A stretch of 64,000 bases of DNA from the NCBI RefSeq assembly GCF_011578045.1, contig NZ_CP049801.1:1116001-1180000 (forward strand), given 5' to 3'. The translations under genes were made by a program, and so were the position numbers. The stretch is from Acinetobacter shaoyimingii (GTDB lineage Bacteria; Pseudomonadota; Gammaproteobacteria; Pseudomonadales; Moraxellaceae). This document shows positions 19,364 to 27,718 of this stretch, in pieces (position 1 is the stretch's first letter; each line of letters begins with the position of its first letter). A model generated the notes under the pieces. That model made no database searches. It had not been told where the DNA came from and was given only the letters and a program-made list of their open reading frames with translations.

Positions 19364-19395
19364 TTGACTCTGTACTTAGGTACGGACTTTAAGCT
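19364..19395 (+). promoter_or_regulatory. MerR-type operator/promoter of the P-type ATPase gene
   Basis: TTGACT (-35), then a dyad CTGTAC-TTAG-GTACGG, then TAAGCT (-10), with a 19-20 base spacer. The over-long spacer with a dyad inside it is the hallmark of promoters that MerR-family proteins untwist. The core resembles the mer operator more than the copA operator of E. coli. Confidence 0.75.
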
Positions 19396-19418
19396 CATTA
19401 TACATCATCATTTGGGTC

Positions 19419-22319
19419 ATGTTTATGTCAACTGAAAATCACGTATCGTGCTGTTCTGGAAAAAAAACACCATTAGAAATAATCAATATCGATCCAGTAT
19501 GTGGTATGACGGTGTCTGAAGATTCAGCACATTTTTATGATTTAGATCAGAAAAGATATTTATTTTGCTGTAGTGGCTGTCAACAAAAATTTCAACAACA
19601 TCCCGAAGTTTATCTTTCAAATATAAAAGCTAATGTTGAATCAACTGATTCATGTTGTGACGGAAAAAATGAGCAAAAGCATCCGAATGCACATGTTCAT
19701 GGTGAGGCTGTTGCGCATGATGCATCAGGCAGTAAAGATTCAAATGTAGTCACTTTAACGAAAAAAAGTAGCTTTGGTTCAAATCAAACTGAAAAGCCAG
19801 ATGAACTCGAAAAAGCGTTTCATGCCATTGATCCTGTCTGCGGCATGACTGTAAGTGATCCAAATAAACCACATTTTGCATATGCAGATCAGAGCTATTA
19901 TTTTTGTGGTCAAAGTTGTCTAAATAAATTCGCTCAAGATCCAGAACATTATCTCGGTGCATCACAAGCTTCGCAGGTTCATCACCATCATATAGATGCA
20001 AATCAGACAGCATCTGCATGTTGTGGTGGACATACTGAGACAGCATCATCAGCGGATACAGAAATTGATCCTGTATGTGGTATGTCTGTCGATACTGCTA
20101 CGGATTTAAAAACAGACTATCAAGGTAAAACCTATTATTTTTGCAATCCTTCATGTTTAAGCAAATTTGAACAAGATCCTGAAAGTTATATGATTCCTTT
20201 TGCTGAACGAAAACAGCCTGAGGGTATGGATGATGTTTTGTTTACTTGTCCAATGGATCCTGAAATTGTGCAAAAAGGACCGGGAACTTGTCCAATTTGT
20301 GGTATGGCCTTAGAGCCGATGCAACCCAGCTTAGATGATGGTCCGAATCCTGAATTGGTGGATTTTAGTCGCCGTTTCTGGACAACATTACCTCTGACAC
20401 TTTTAGTGTTTGTCTTGGCGATGGGGTCACATCTACATACCTTTATTTCACCTCATATACAGCCGTGGATTGAATTGGTGTTGTCTCTGCCTGTAGTGCT
20501 TTGGGCAGGTAAACCCTTTTTAGAACGTTGCTGGTTCTCTTATAAAACTCGCAATTTAAATATGTGGAGTTTAATTGGCGTCGGGATTTTGGCGGCATTT
20601 GTTTATAGTGTGATTGCGACCGTTTTTCCAAGTTTAATTCCAGATGCTGCCAAAACGGGGCATGGCGTTGCGGTCTATTTTGAAGCGGCGTGTATGATTG
20701 TCTCTTTGAGTTTGCTTGGACAAATCATGGAGCTGAAAGCTCGTGCCAAAACAGCGGATTCATTAAAAGCTTTGCTCAAACTACAACCCAATACTGCAAA
20801 ACGTGTAGAGCAGGATCAGATTGTCGAAGTTGAGATCAGCCAAATTCATCAAGGTGATATTTTACAAATTTCATCAGGTGAACACATTCCGCTTGATGGT
20901 GTGGTGGTTGATGGTCAAACCTATGTCGATGAATCGATGATGACGGGTGAGCCATTGCCAGTGAAAAAGCAATTGGATGATATCGTCATTGGTGGAACGA
21001 TCAATCAGCAGGGCAGTATTCGCATACAAACCACTGCCGTGGGTCAAAACACGACATTGGCAAAAATGATTCGTGTGGTTGCTGACGCACAACGTTCTAA
21101 AGCGCCACTGCAAAAAATGGCCGATGTTGTGGCTAAATACTTTGTGATGATTGTCCTGAGCATTAGTGTGCTGACATTTATTACATGGATGATCTTTGGA
21201 CATGCCCAATTTGATTTGGCACTGATGTGCGCCGTTGCGGTTCTGATTATTGCATGTCCTTGTGCTTTAGGTTTAGCAACGCCAATGTCGGTGATGGCGA
21301 CCACTGGACGGGCAGCACAAAAAGGAGTGCTGTTTAAAAATGCAGAAGCCATTGAGTCATTGAATGCTGTTAACACCATCATTGTAGATAAAACAGGAAC
21401 ACTGACTGAAGGGCAGCCGAGTGTACAAAACATTCACGTGGTAGAACCTGATATTGATCAAGACCAAATTGAAACGTGGATAGCGTCTTTAGAACAATAT
21501 TCTTCACATCCGATTGCACAGACTTTAGCGAAAATTGTTCCGTCAGAAGATTATGTTGAAGTGACCGATTTTCATGAATTTTCAGGTTTTGGTGTTGGTG
21601 GGCAAATTGATGGTTTTAGTATGTTTGTTGGCAGTCAAAAACTCATTGAACAACTGGGCATAGACATAGAGCCAGAGCTTGAAGCTTTGCTTGATCATGA
21701 GCGTGAATCTGGTCAGGTCATTTCCTTCTTAGCCACAGAACAGCAAATTTTAGCAATTATCACTGTCCAAGATGCGATTAAAGCGCATGCGAAACAGGTC
21801 ATTCAACAACTGTTAAATAGTGGTGTTGATGTGGTTATGGCAACAGGTGATCATGAAAAAAATGCACGTCATGTTGCAGATAAACTTGGTATTCAACATG
21901 TCTATGGTAACTGCACACCTGAAGAAAAATTAGAGATTGTGAAGAAGTACCAAGCCGAAGGGAAAGTCGTGGCTATGGCTGGGGATGGGATAAATGATGC
22001 ACCTGCTTTGGCTCAAGCCAATGTCGGTATTGCAATGGGTACAGGAACAGATATTGCGAAGCAAACAGCCCAAATTACCTTGGTGAAAGGTGATATACGT
22101 GGGATTTGTGACGCCATTCAAATGGCGCAGCAAGGTGTGAAAAACATGAAACAAAATTTAGCGTTTTCTTTCTTGTATAACGGCTTGGGTGTCCCTGTTG
22201 CAGCAGGCATATTCTATCCATTCACAGGGTGGTTACTGACCCCGATGATTGCTGCTATTGCAATGTCGCTTAGTTCATTGTCAGTAGTTTTAAATGCCTT
22301 ACGACTGAATAAGTCTTAA
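19419..22319 (+). CDS. P1B-type Cu(I)/Ag(I) ATPase with three YHS domains
   Basis: Inner-membrane pump of 966 residues that exports monovalent copper or silver. The N-terminal third holds three tandem YHS domains, each starting IDPVCGM and ending with a FC-x2-SC/C-x-P pattern (about residues 25-67, 137-180 and 217-258), linked by His/Cys-rich spacers, then a heavy-metal-binding domain (CPMDPEIV to CPICGMALEP, about 272-298). No HMA (GMTCxxC) domain is present. The core has the actuator TGEP, the membrane CPC at 613-615, the phosphorylation site DKTGT (Asp657), and GDGINDAP. Late helices with YN and MSLSS match the Cu(I) subgroup. Transcribed from the MerR-type promoter. Confidence 0.92.
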   Translation: MFMSTENHVSCCSGKKTPLEIINIDPVCGMTVSEDSAHFYDLDQKRYLFCCSGCQQKFQQHPEVYLSNIKANVESTDSCCDGKNEQKHPNAHVHGEAVAHDASGSKDSNVVTLTKKSSFGSNQTEKPDELEKAFHAIDPVCGMTVSDPNKPHFAYADQSYYFCGQSCLNKFAQDPEHYLGASQASQVHHHHIDANQTASACCGGHTETASSADTEIDPVCGMSVDTATDLKTDYQGKTYYFCNPSCLSKFEQDPESYMIPFAERKQPEGMDDVLFTCPMDPEIVQKGPGTCPICGMALEPMQPSLDDGPNPELVDFSRRFWTTLPLTLLVFVLAMGSHLHTFISPHIQPWIELVLSLPVVLWAGKPFLERCWFSYKTRNLNMWSLIGVGILAAFVYSVIATVFPSLIPDAAKTGHGVAVYFEAACMIVSLSLLGQIMELKARAKTADSLKALLKLQPNTAKRVEQDQIVEVEISQIHQGDILQISSGEHIPLDGVVVDGQTYVDESMMTGEPLPVKKQLDDIVIGGTINQQGSIRIQTTAVGQNTTLAKMIRVVADAQRSKAPLQKMADVVAKYFVMIVLSISVLTFITWMIFGHAQFDLALMCAVAVLIIACPCALGLATPMSVMATTGRAAQKGVLFKNAEAIESLNAVNTIIVDKTGTLTEGQPSVQNIHVVEPDIDQDQIETWIASLEQYSSHPIAQTLAKIVPSEDYVEVTDFHEFSGFGVGGQIDGFSMFVGSQKLIEQLGIDIEPELEALLDHERESGQVISFLATEQQILAIITVQDAIKAHAKQVIQQLLNSGVDVVMATGDHEKNARHVADKLGIQHVYGNCTPEEKLEIVKKYQAEGKVVAMAGDGINDAPALAQANVGIAMGTGTDIAKQTAQITLVKGDIRGICDAIQMAQQGVKNMKQNLAFSFLYNGLGVPVAAGIFYPFTGWLLTPMIAAIAMSLSSLSVVLNALRLNKS

Positions 22320-22366
22320 TACGCATTTTTATTGATCGGTTTTATTTTAAATATATCCATTCAAAA

Positions 22367-22388
22367 GGGCAGTTTAGACTGTCTTTTT
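22367..22388 (+). terminator. Intrinsic terminator after the P-type ATPase
   Basis: GGCAGT, loop TTAG, ACTGTC (one G-T pair), followed by five T residues. Confidence 0.75.
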
Positions 22389-22685
22389 GCTGTTCAAAAT
22401 CCACTTTCAGATAAATAGTATCTAATAAAAAATATATAAAAATAAATGCTTACCCAATAATTTTTGTTTTTTTACTCAATTGACTCGCTTAGAAAAAATA
22501 GGGTCAATTCGTTTTGACTAACTTTGATCTAATTTGAATCTTAATGCTTAGTCTTTGTAGGGCAGATTTATAGTGCAGTTAGATATCAGTACAAAGTACA
22601 AGTTGAAGAAAAAACGGAATATTCAATTTCAAAAAATCATTATAAAAAACCAATGAAAAACATGTGAACAAGTCAGGAAGACCTT
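22389..22685. other. Gene-free spacer upstream of binding-protein gene
   Basis: AT-rich, no convincing open frame. It must contain the promoter of the following gene; AGGAAG lies just before its ATG. Nothing else is recognised. Confidence 0.5.
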
Positions 22686-23948
22686 ATGAAACAAGTAAAT
22701 CAAACTCAGAAAAAGAATACTTTAAATATTCAAAAATTCTTTTTTAGCCTAAGCGTAGGATTATTTGCGATCCCTTTTTTGACTGAATGGCGTGTTGCTC
22801 ATGCTGCGCCAGCAAAACTCGATTTGACCTTGTCAGAACATTCCACTGCAAAAATCAAAAAAATGCTGAATGATCCAAAGACATGGAAGCAAATCCCGCA
22901 AAAAGTATTACTTTGTGTCTATTCACCCAATGGTGCAAATGGCGAAGCATTTGAACAGGCCACCAGTTATATCAGTGAACTTCCTCGAATTGCACAAGTG
23001 GCTAAAGGCTTTGGGGTGAATATGCATATTACCCGACCGTCGAAACTGCAAATGCAAATTGAAGTGGATTATCCAAAACTTAAACAAAAAACTTCGACCA
23101 CAGTAAATTTGAAAGTGTATACAGATGAACGAGTGCTCACTGAAGATTTCCGCAGTAAAAAATGTGATGGTGCTGGTATTAGCAATTTACGTGCACGTCA
23201 ATTCAACCCCTTTGTGGGTAGTATTGATGCAATTGGTGCGGTACAAAGCTATAAACAATTAACCCAAGTCATTCAGCTTTTGGCGCGTCCAGAGTTTGAT
23301 TCGAAAATGATCAATAAAGATTATGAAGTGGTCGGGGTGGTGCCATTGGGTGCGGCTTATATCATGGTGAATGATCGACGAATTGATACTTTGCCCAAAG
23401 CAGCAGGTAAGAAAGTTGCAGTCATGAATTTTGATGCGACACAAAAAAAATTAGTTCAAAACGTCGGGGCACAACCAGTCACGGTCGATCTAACTTCTGT
23501 TGGAGGGAAATTTAATAATAAAGAAGTCGATATTATGGCAGCACCTGCCATTTTGTTTGATCCCCTAGAACTGCATAAAGGTTTGGAGGATAAATCAGGA
23601 AAAGTCGTAGGTGCAATTATTAAATTTCCACTGATACAAGTGACAGGCACGCTCATTATGCATCGCAATAAATTTCCTGATGGTATGGGGGCAATTGCGC
23701 GTGAAATCATTGCCAAACAGCTTGATCCTGCTTTTGAATTTGTCGATAAAACTGAACGTGCTATTCCTGCCAAATACTGGATGGATATACGTGATGCAGA
23801 AAGAGCAGGCTATCTAAAAATTATGCGTGAAGCTCGTATTCAAATGACCAAAGAAGGTTATTACGATAAAGACATGATGCGAATTTTGAAAAAAGTTCGA
23901 TGTTCTCAAGATCCGAAAAATTTTGAATGCAGTCTAAATGATGAATAG
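22686..23948 (+). CDS. Probable periplasmic solute-binding protein (DUF6091-like)
   Basis: A 420-residue exported protein. A longish signal peptide (hydrophobic core residues about 19-35) ends near AHA|AP. The mature part has a two-lobe binding-protein character, with segments such as VVGVVPLGAAYIMVNDRRID, a hinge-like GKKVAVMNFDATQ and the final ILKKVRCSQDPKNFECS containing a possible disulfide. I recall similar Acinetobacter proteins annotated as DUF6091 or 'putative solute-binding', distantly like TRAP-type DctP proteins; that is memory rather than a computed match. No transporter membrane subunits are adjacent, so a transport role is not supported by context. AGGAAG precedes the start. 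Confidence 0.65.
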   Translation: MKQVNQTQKKNTLNIQKFFFSLSVGLFAIPFLTEWRVAHAAPAKLDLTLSEHSTAKIKKMLNDPKTWKQIPQKVLLCVYSPNGANGEAFEQATSYISELPRIAQVAKGFGVNMHITRPSKLQMQIEVDYPKLKQKTSTTVNLKVYTDERVLTEDFRSKKCDGAGISNLRARQFNPFVGSIDAIGAVQSYKQLTQVIQLLARPEFDSKMINKDYEVVGVVPLGAAYIMVNDRRIDTLPKAAGKKVAVMNFDATQKKLVQNVGAQPVTVDLTSVGGKFNNKEVDIMAAPAILFDPLELHKGLEDKSGKVVGAIIKFPLIQVTGTLIMHRNKFPDGMGAIAREIIAKQLDPAFEFVDKTERAIPAKYWMDIRDAERAGYLKIMREARIQMTKEGYYDKDMMRILKKVRCSQDPKNFECSLNDE

Positions 23949-23950
23949 TC

Positions 23951-24004
23951 ATGCTATCTAAGCACTAAGCACTAAGCACTAAGCACAATTTTTCTCGATA
24001 GCAT
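23951..24004. repeat. Heptamer tandem repeat inside a hairpin loop
   Basis: Four perfect copies of TAAGCAC (23959-23986) lie in the loop between ATGCTATC (23951-23958) and GATAGCAT (23997-24004), which are perfect inverted repeats. It begins two bases after the stop codon of the upstream gene. Confidence 0.8.
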
Positions 24005-24070
24005 TTAGCCTAAGCAACATTGGATCAATTTTAGGAATTCACGAAGTTAAACATTTTCATTTAACAGCAG

Positions 24071-25159
24071 CTAATTCATCTGTAAGAAATGCAGTCGATA
24101 GGGATGATCTTCAGGTAAAACATCGATTAAACGTTGTATTGCATCCACGCGTTCAGGCACACGACTCAGCAAAGCCAATAATTGAGGCACATCGTGCATT
24201 TGATAAATCAGATGACTCAAACGAGCATCAAAACAATGTCGCCAATTGCTTAAGAAAGGGCTTTCAGATTTTGCTAGAAAGCTACCTTGATAGAGTGCAA
24301 ATGTGCTGGCAATAAACCCACCATTTAAAGCTTGTTCAGCTTTAAAAAAATCGCATTCAACTTCACAGGTCAATTTATAGGTCCGTGTTTCAATACAGTT
24401 GGGGAGGAGTTGTCGAAGCTGTGAAAGTTCGGACTTTAAGGTTTTTATACTGACCTCTCGGTCGCCGTACAGCGCATAATGCAACTCATCTAAAGTCAAT
24501 CCATGTCGATGTAATGCTAAAATACATAAAATCTCAATTTGGCGTTGAGTTAAGTTCAACAGTTGACCATTAAACTGTACATAGGGAGAGCCTAAGGCTT
24601 TAATAATAAGCACATTTTTTTGTTCATACTGAATGGCTTTTTTAATCAGCTCAGCACAATGTTCAACAGCCAGCAGACCTAGACTGCTGTGTTTTTTATA
24701 TTTGGTCGATAAATTGACGATCCCTTGGAGTTGCCCTGTCATCGGATCATGAATCGGGGCTGCATAACACACCCAGTCTCTGACGCTATTCATTTGATTT
24801 TCATGCGAATATACACAGCTCGCGGTATGACTATTGAGTGCTAAACCAATTGCATTGGTGCCGACGGCTTGGGTTGACCAATGACCACCTTCAACAAAAT
24901 GAACTTGTTCTGCCGAAGTGAGCATGGAATGACTACTCCACGTCCACAATAAAGTACCGTGTAAGTCTGTTAAACCAATAGCCATATCTGCATCACGCGC
25001 AATTTGATGCAAATTTTGATATTGATGTTGAATGGATCGACAAAAGACTGAACTCGCTTTTTCTTCAGGTAAAACAATTAAAGGTGCAGCACTTACGTCC
25101 ATGGTATTCACTAGATGTGTGGTTTGTAGTGCTGTTTTTTTCATTTTGATCAAGTTCAT
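24071..25159 (-). CDS. AcoR-like GAF/winged-helix transcriptional regulator
   Basis: A 362-residue regulator. The N-terminal half is a GAF domain closely patterned on the sensor of AcoR-type activators: WSTQAVGTNAIGLAL, SHENQMNSVRDWVCYAAPI, DPMTGQLQGIVNLS (about residues 60-165). AcoR activators continue with an AAA+ sigma-54 domain and a Fis helix; both are absent. Instead the C-terminal half (about 210-290) contains LTQRQIEILCILALHRHGLTLDEL and a winged-helix-like basic segment, then a helical BTAD-like tail. AAGGA lies seven bases before the ATG. It is divergent from the acetoin operon and is probably its regulator. Confidence 0.8.
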   Translation of the reverse strand: MNLIKMKKTALQTTHLVNTMDVSAAPLIVLPEEKASSVFCRSIQHQYQNLHQIARDADMAIGLTDLHGTLLWTWSSHSMLTSAEQVHFVEGGHWSTQAVGTNAIGLALNSHTASCVYSHENQMNSVRDWVCYAAPIHDPMTGQLQGIVNLSTKYKKHSSLGLLAVEHCAELIKKAIQYEQKNVLIIKALGSPYVQFNGQLLNLTQRQIEILCILALHRHGLTLDELHYALYGDREVSIKTLKSELSQLRQLLPNCIETRTYKLTCEVECDFFKAEQALNGGFIASTFALYQGSFLAKSESPFLSNWRHCFDARLSHLIYQMHDVPQLLALLSRVPERVDAIQRLIDVLPEDHPYRLHFLQMN

Positions 25160-25719
25160 ATCATTGTCCTTAATGATCGTTAGCGCCTTGCTTTCAAATA
25201 TGTCAGTTGTTTATCGTCAAATTTCAAATATATCCATATTCTGAGTTGTATATTGATCAATGTTTTGTATCGATCAGTGCTTAATGTTTAATTCAACAAT
25301 GGTTAATTTAACCTGAGTGATCATGCTTAGAAATGACCTTTTATATCTAAAGTGTTAATAATCGTAAATTAAGAGAATAAACTCACTCATTTGGGTTTAT
25401 TTGTTTATATTTTTTATATTTTTTATATTTTTTATATTTTTTATATTTTTTATTAAATAAATATATTGATTATAAAATAGAAAGGTTGGTTAAAGGTTTG
25501 TTTTGCTAAGTTTTTGAAAATTAATATTTTATTACATTATTTCACTTGTTTTTAAGTGTTTGGATTATTTTATTTATTTTTATATTTTAATTAAAAAAAT
25601 ATTTAGTCTAATGTTTATTTTGATTATTTGGTTTTATATATTTGGTTGTGGTTAAAATAAAATGAATGGAAAATTAAAATCGCAATGAATTCGGTTTTAA
25701 AATAAAAAGGACATGGTAT
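25160..25719. promoter_or_regulatory. Regulatory spacer of the acetoin operon
   Basis: 560 bases without a gene, extremely AT-rich. Near 25253-25275 two GATCA-containing boxes (TTGATCA and CGATCAG) lie 17 bases apart, a possible operator. A 9-bp tandem repeat occupies 25406-25450. I saw no sigma-54 consensus (GG-N10-GC), in line with the regulator lacking an AAA+ domain. AAGGA precedes acoA. Confidence 0.45.
25406..25450. repeat. Five tandem copies of a 9-bp unit
   Basis: TATATTTTT repeated five times without error, then the pattern breaks at TATTAAATA. It lies about 270 bases before acoA in the spacer shared with the divergent regulator. Confidence 0.85.
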
Positions 25720-26682
25720 ATGCAATTAACGGAACAGCAACTGCTGGCAGCATATGAACGTATGCGTGATATTCGTGAGTTCGAAGATCGACTGCATGAT
25801 GAAAATAATTCAGGGGATATCCCTGGTTTTATCCATCTTTACAGTGGTGAAGAAGCTGTAGGTGTGGGCATTTGTGAAAACTTAACCGACAAAGACTTTA
25901 TTACCTCTACCCATCGTGGTCATGGGCATTGTATTGCCAAAGGTTGTGATATTCACAAAATGATGCTGGAAATTTTCGGCAAAGATGAAGGTTTGTGTCG
26001 TGGTAAAGGTGGCTCGATGCACATTGCCGATTTGGACAAAGGCATGCTCGGTGCAAACGGTATTGTGGGTGGTGGGCCTCCTTTGGCGATTGGTGCAGCA
26101 CTCACCGCAAAAACCTTAAAGACAGGCGGAATTGGCTTGTCCTTTACTGGTGATGGTGGATCGAACCAAGGCTTGACTTTTGAAGCTATCAATATGGCAG
26201 TGGTGTTAAAACTTCCCGTGGTCTTTGTATTTGAAAACAATGGTTTTGGTGAAGGAACTGCACACGATTACGCAGTGGGCAGTAAGGATATTGCAGGACG
26301 TGCAGCTGGCTTTGGTTTACCTGCTGAAAAAGTCGATGGAACTGATTTTTTTGCCGTGTATGAAGTGGCGCAACGTGCAATTCAACGTGCCCGAAATGGT
26401 GAAGGGCCAAGTGTGATTGAAACCGTGACCAATCGTTTCTATGGACATTTTGAAGGAGACCCTGGGCTAATTCGTTCCAAAGAAGAAATCGATTATGTCA
26501 AAGAACATAAAGACCCACTGAAAATTTTCCGAGAGAAAGTTAAAGGCAAAATTGATGAAGCCAAACTGGATGCGATTGATGCAGCGTCCAAAGCCAAAGT
26601 GGATGATGCCGTCGCCAAAGCTCGTGCGGCCAAGTATCCAGAAGTTTCTCAACTGACCACAGATGTATACGTCTCTTACTAA
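25720..26682 (+). CDS. acoA: Acetoin dehydrogenase E1 component, alpha subunit
   Basis: Thiamine-diphosphate-dependent E1 alpha subunit of the acetoin dehydrogenase complex, which splits acetoin to acetaldehyde and an acetyl group passed to the lipoyl E2. The ThDP-binding motif GDG ... ENN is present (GDGGSNQG to FENNGFGEG, near residues 145-178), as are HRGHGH and the EGDPGLIRSKEE segment with the phosphorylation-loop region. The 320-residue length is typical. Identification as acetoin rather than pyruvate dehydrogenase rests on the separate alpha/beta organisation, the AcoR-like regulator and the adjacent acetoin reductase. acoB starts 15 bases downstream. Confidence 0.92.
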   Translation: MQLTEQQLLAAYERMRDIREFEDRLHDENNSGDIPGFIHLYSGEEAVGVGICENLTDKDFITSTHRGHGHCIAKGCDIHKMMLEIFGKDEGLCRGKGGSMHIADLDKGMLGANGIVGGGPPLAIGAALTAKTLKTGGIGLSFTGDGGSNQGLTFEAINMAVVLKLPVVFVFENNGFGEGTAHDYAVGSKDIAGRAAGFGLPAEKVDGTDFFAVYEVAQRAIQRARNGEGPSVIETVTNRFYGHFEGDPGLIRSKEEIDYVKEHKDPLKIFREKVKGKIDEAKLDAIDAASKAKVDDAVAKARAAKYPEVSQLTTDVYVSY

Positions 26683-26697
26683 AGGAATAGTCTAGAC

Positions 26698-27717
26698 ATG
26701 CCAAATAAAAGTTATCGAAACGCGATTAAAGAAGCGATTGAATCGGAAATGCGCCGCGACCCAAGTGTGATTGTGGTCGGTGAAGATGTCCGTGGTGGTC
26801 ATGGTGGTAAAAATACCGATGACAATAAATTGGAAGGTTTTGGTGGTGTACTAGGTGTGACCAAAGGGCTTTGGACCGAATTTGGTTCGGAGCGCGTGAT
26901 TGATACACCTATTACCGAATCGGCAATTATTGGGATGGCAGCAGGGGCAGCGGCAACAGGTTTAAGACCCGTTGCAGATCTGATGTTTATGGATTTTTAT
27001 GGCGTCTGTTATGACATGCTGTATAACCAAGCTGCCAAGTTCCGCTATATGTTTGGTGGTAAGGCCAAAGCACCGATGGTGGTTCGTGGCATGATTGGCG
27101 CAGGCTTTTCAGCAGCAGCGCAACACTCGCAATCGCCTTATAACGTATTTGCATCTGTGCCCGGTTTAAAGGTGGTTGTGCCATCCAGTGCTTATGATGT
27201 CAAAGGCTTATTGATTCAAGCCATCCGTGATGATGATCCAGTCGTATTCTGTGAACATAAATTGCTATATGACATCAAGGATGAAGTGCCTGATGAGTCT
27301 TATACCATTCCGTTTGGCGTGGTGAACTACACCCGTGAAGGTACAGACATCACCATTATTGCGCTGAGTTTGATGGTACATCGTGCCAATGAAGTCGCGG
27401 ATAAATTGGCCAAAGAAGGCATTTCGGTAGAAGTGGTCGATCCTCGAACTATTTCACCATTAGATGAAGAAGGCATATTAGAGTCTGTGGCATCGACAGG
27501 CAGAGTCGTGATTGTCGATGAATCTGCTGCACGCTGTGGTTTTGCCCATGATGTCGCAGCACTGATTGCACAAAAAGGCTTTCATTATTTAAAAGCGCCA
27601 ATTGAATTGGTGACACCTCCGCATTCTCCTGTGCCATTTTCTCCAGTCTTGGAAAAAGAATGGTTGCCAAGTGTAGAACGCATTGAACAGGCTGTTCGTA
27701 AAGTTTTGGAGGCTTAG
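26698..27717 (+). CDS. acoB: Acetoin dehydrogenase E1 component, beta subunit
   Basis: Beta subunit that forms the E1 heterotetramer with AcoA. Family features include VGEDVRGGHGGK near the N-terminus, RVIDTPITESAIIGMAAGAA, the PLADLMF-like RPVADLMFMDFYG, and the C-terminal transketolase-like domain with EVVDPRTISPLDEE. 339 residues is standard. It abuts acoC: the ribosome binding site of acoC (TTGGAGG) overlaps the last codons of this gene, so the two are probably translationally coupled. Confidence 0.93.
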   Translation: MPNKSYRNAIKEAIESEMRRDPSVIVVGEDVRGGHGGKNTDDNKLEGFGGVLGVTKGLWTEFGSERVIDTPITESAIIGMAAGAAATGLRPVADLMFMDFYGVCYDMLYNQAAKFRYMFGGKAKAPMVVRGMIGAGFSAAAQHSQSPYNVFASVPGLKVVVPSSAYDVKGLLIQAIRDDDPVVFCEHKLLYDIKDEVPDESYTIPFGVVNYTREGTDITIIALSLMVHRANEVADKLAKEGISVEVVDPRTISPLDEEGILESVASTGRVVIVDESAARCGFAHDVAALIAQKGFHYLKAPIELVTPPHSPVPFSPVLEKEWLPSVERIEQAVRKVLEA

Positions 27718-27718
27718 C

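Noticed and set aside
25160..25719. A sigma-54 (-24/-12) promoter for the acetoin operon.
   Set aside because: I found no GG-N10-GC element, and the regulator has no AAA+ domain.
27683..27718. Upstream start for acoC inside acoB.
   Set aside because: The ATG at 27719 has GGAGG at ideal spacing and gives the usual lipoyl-domain N-terminus.
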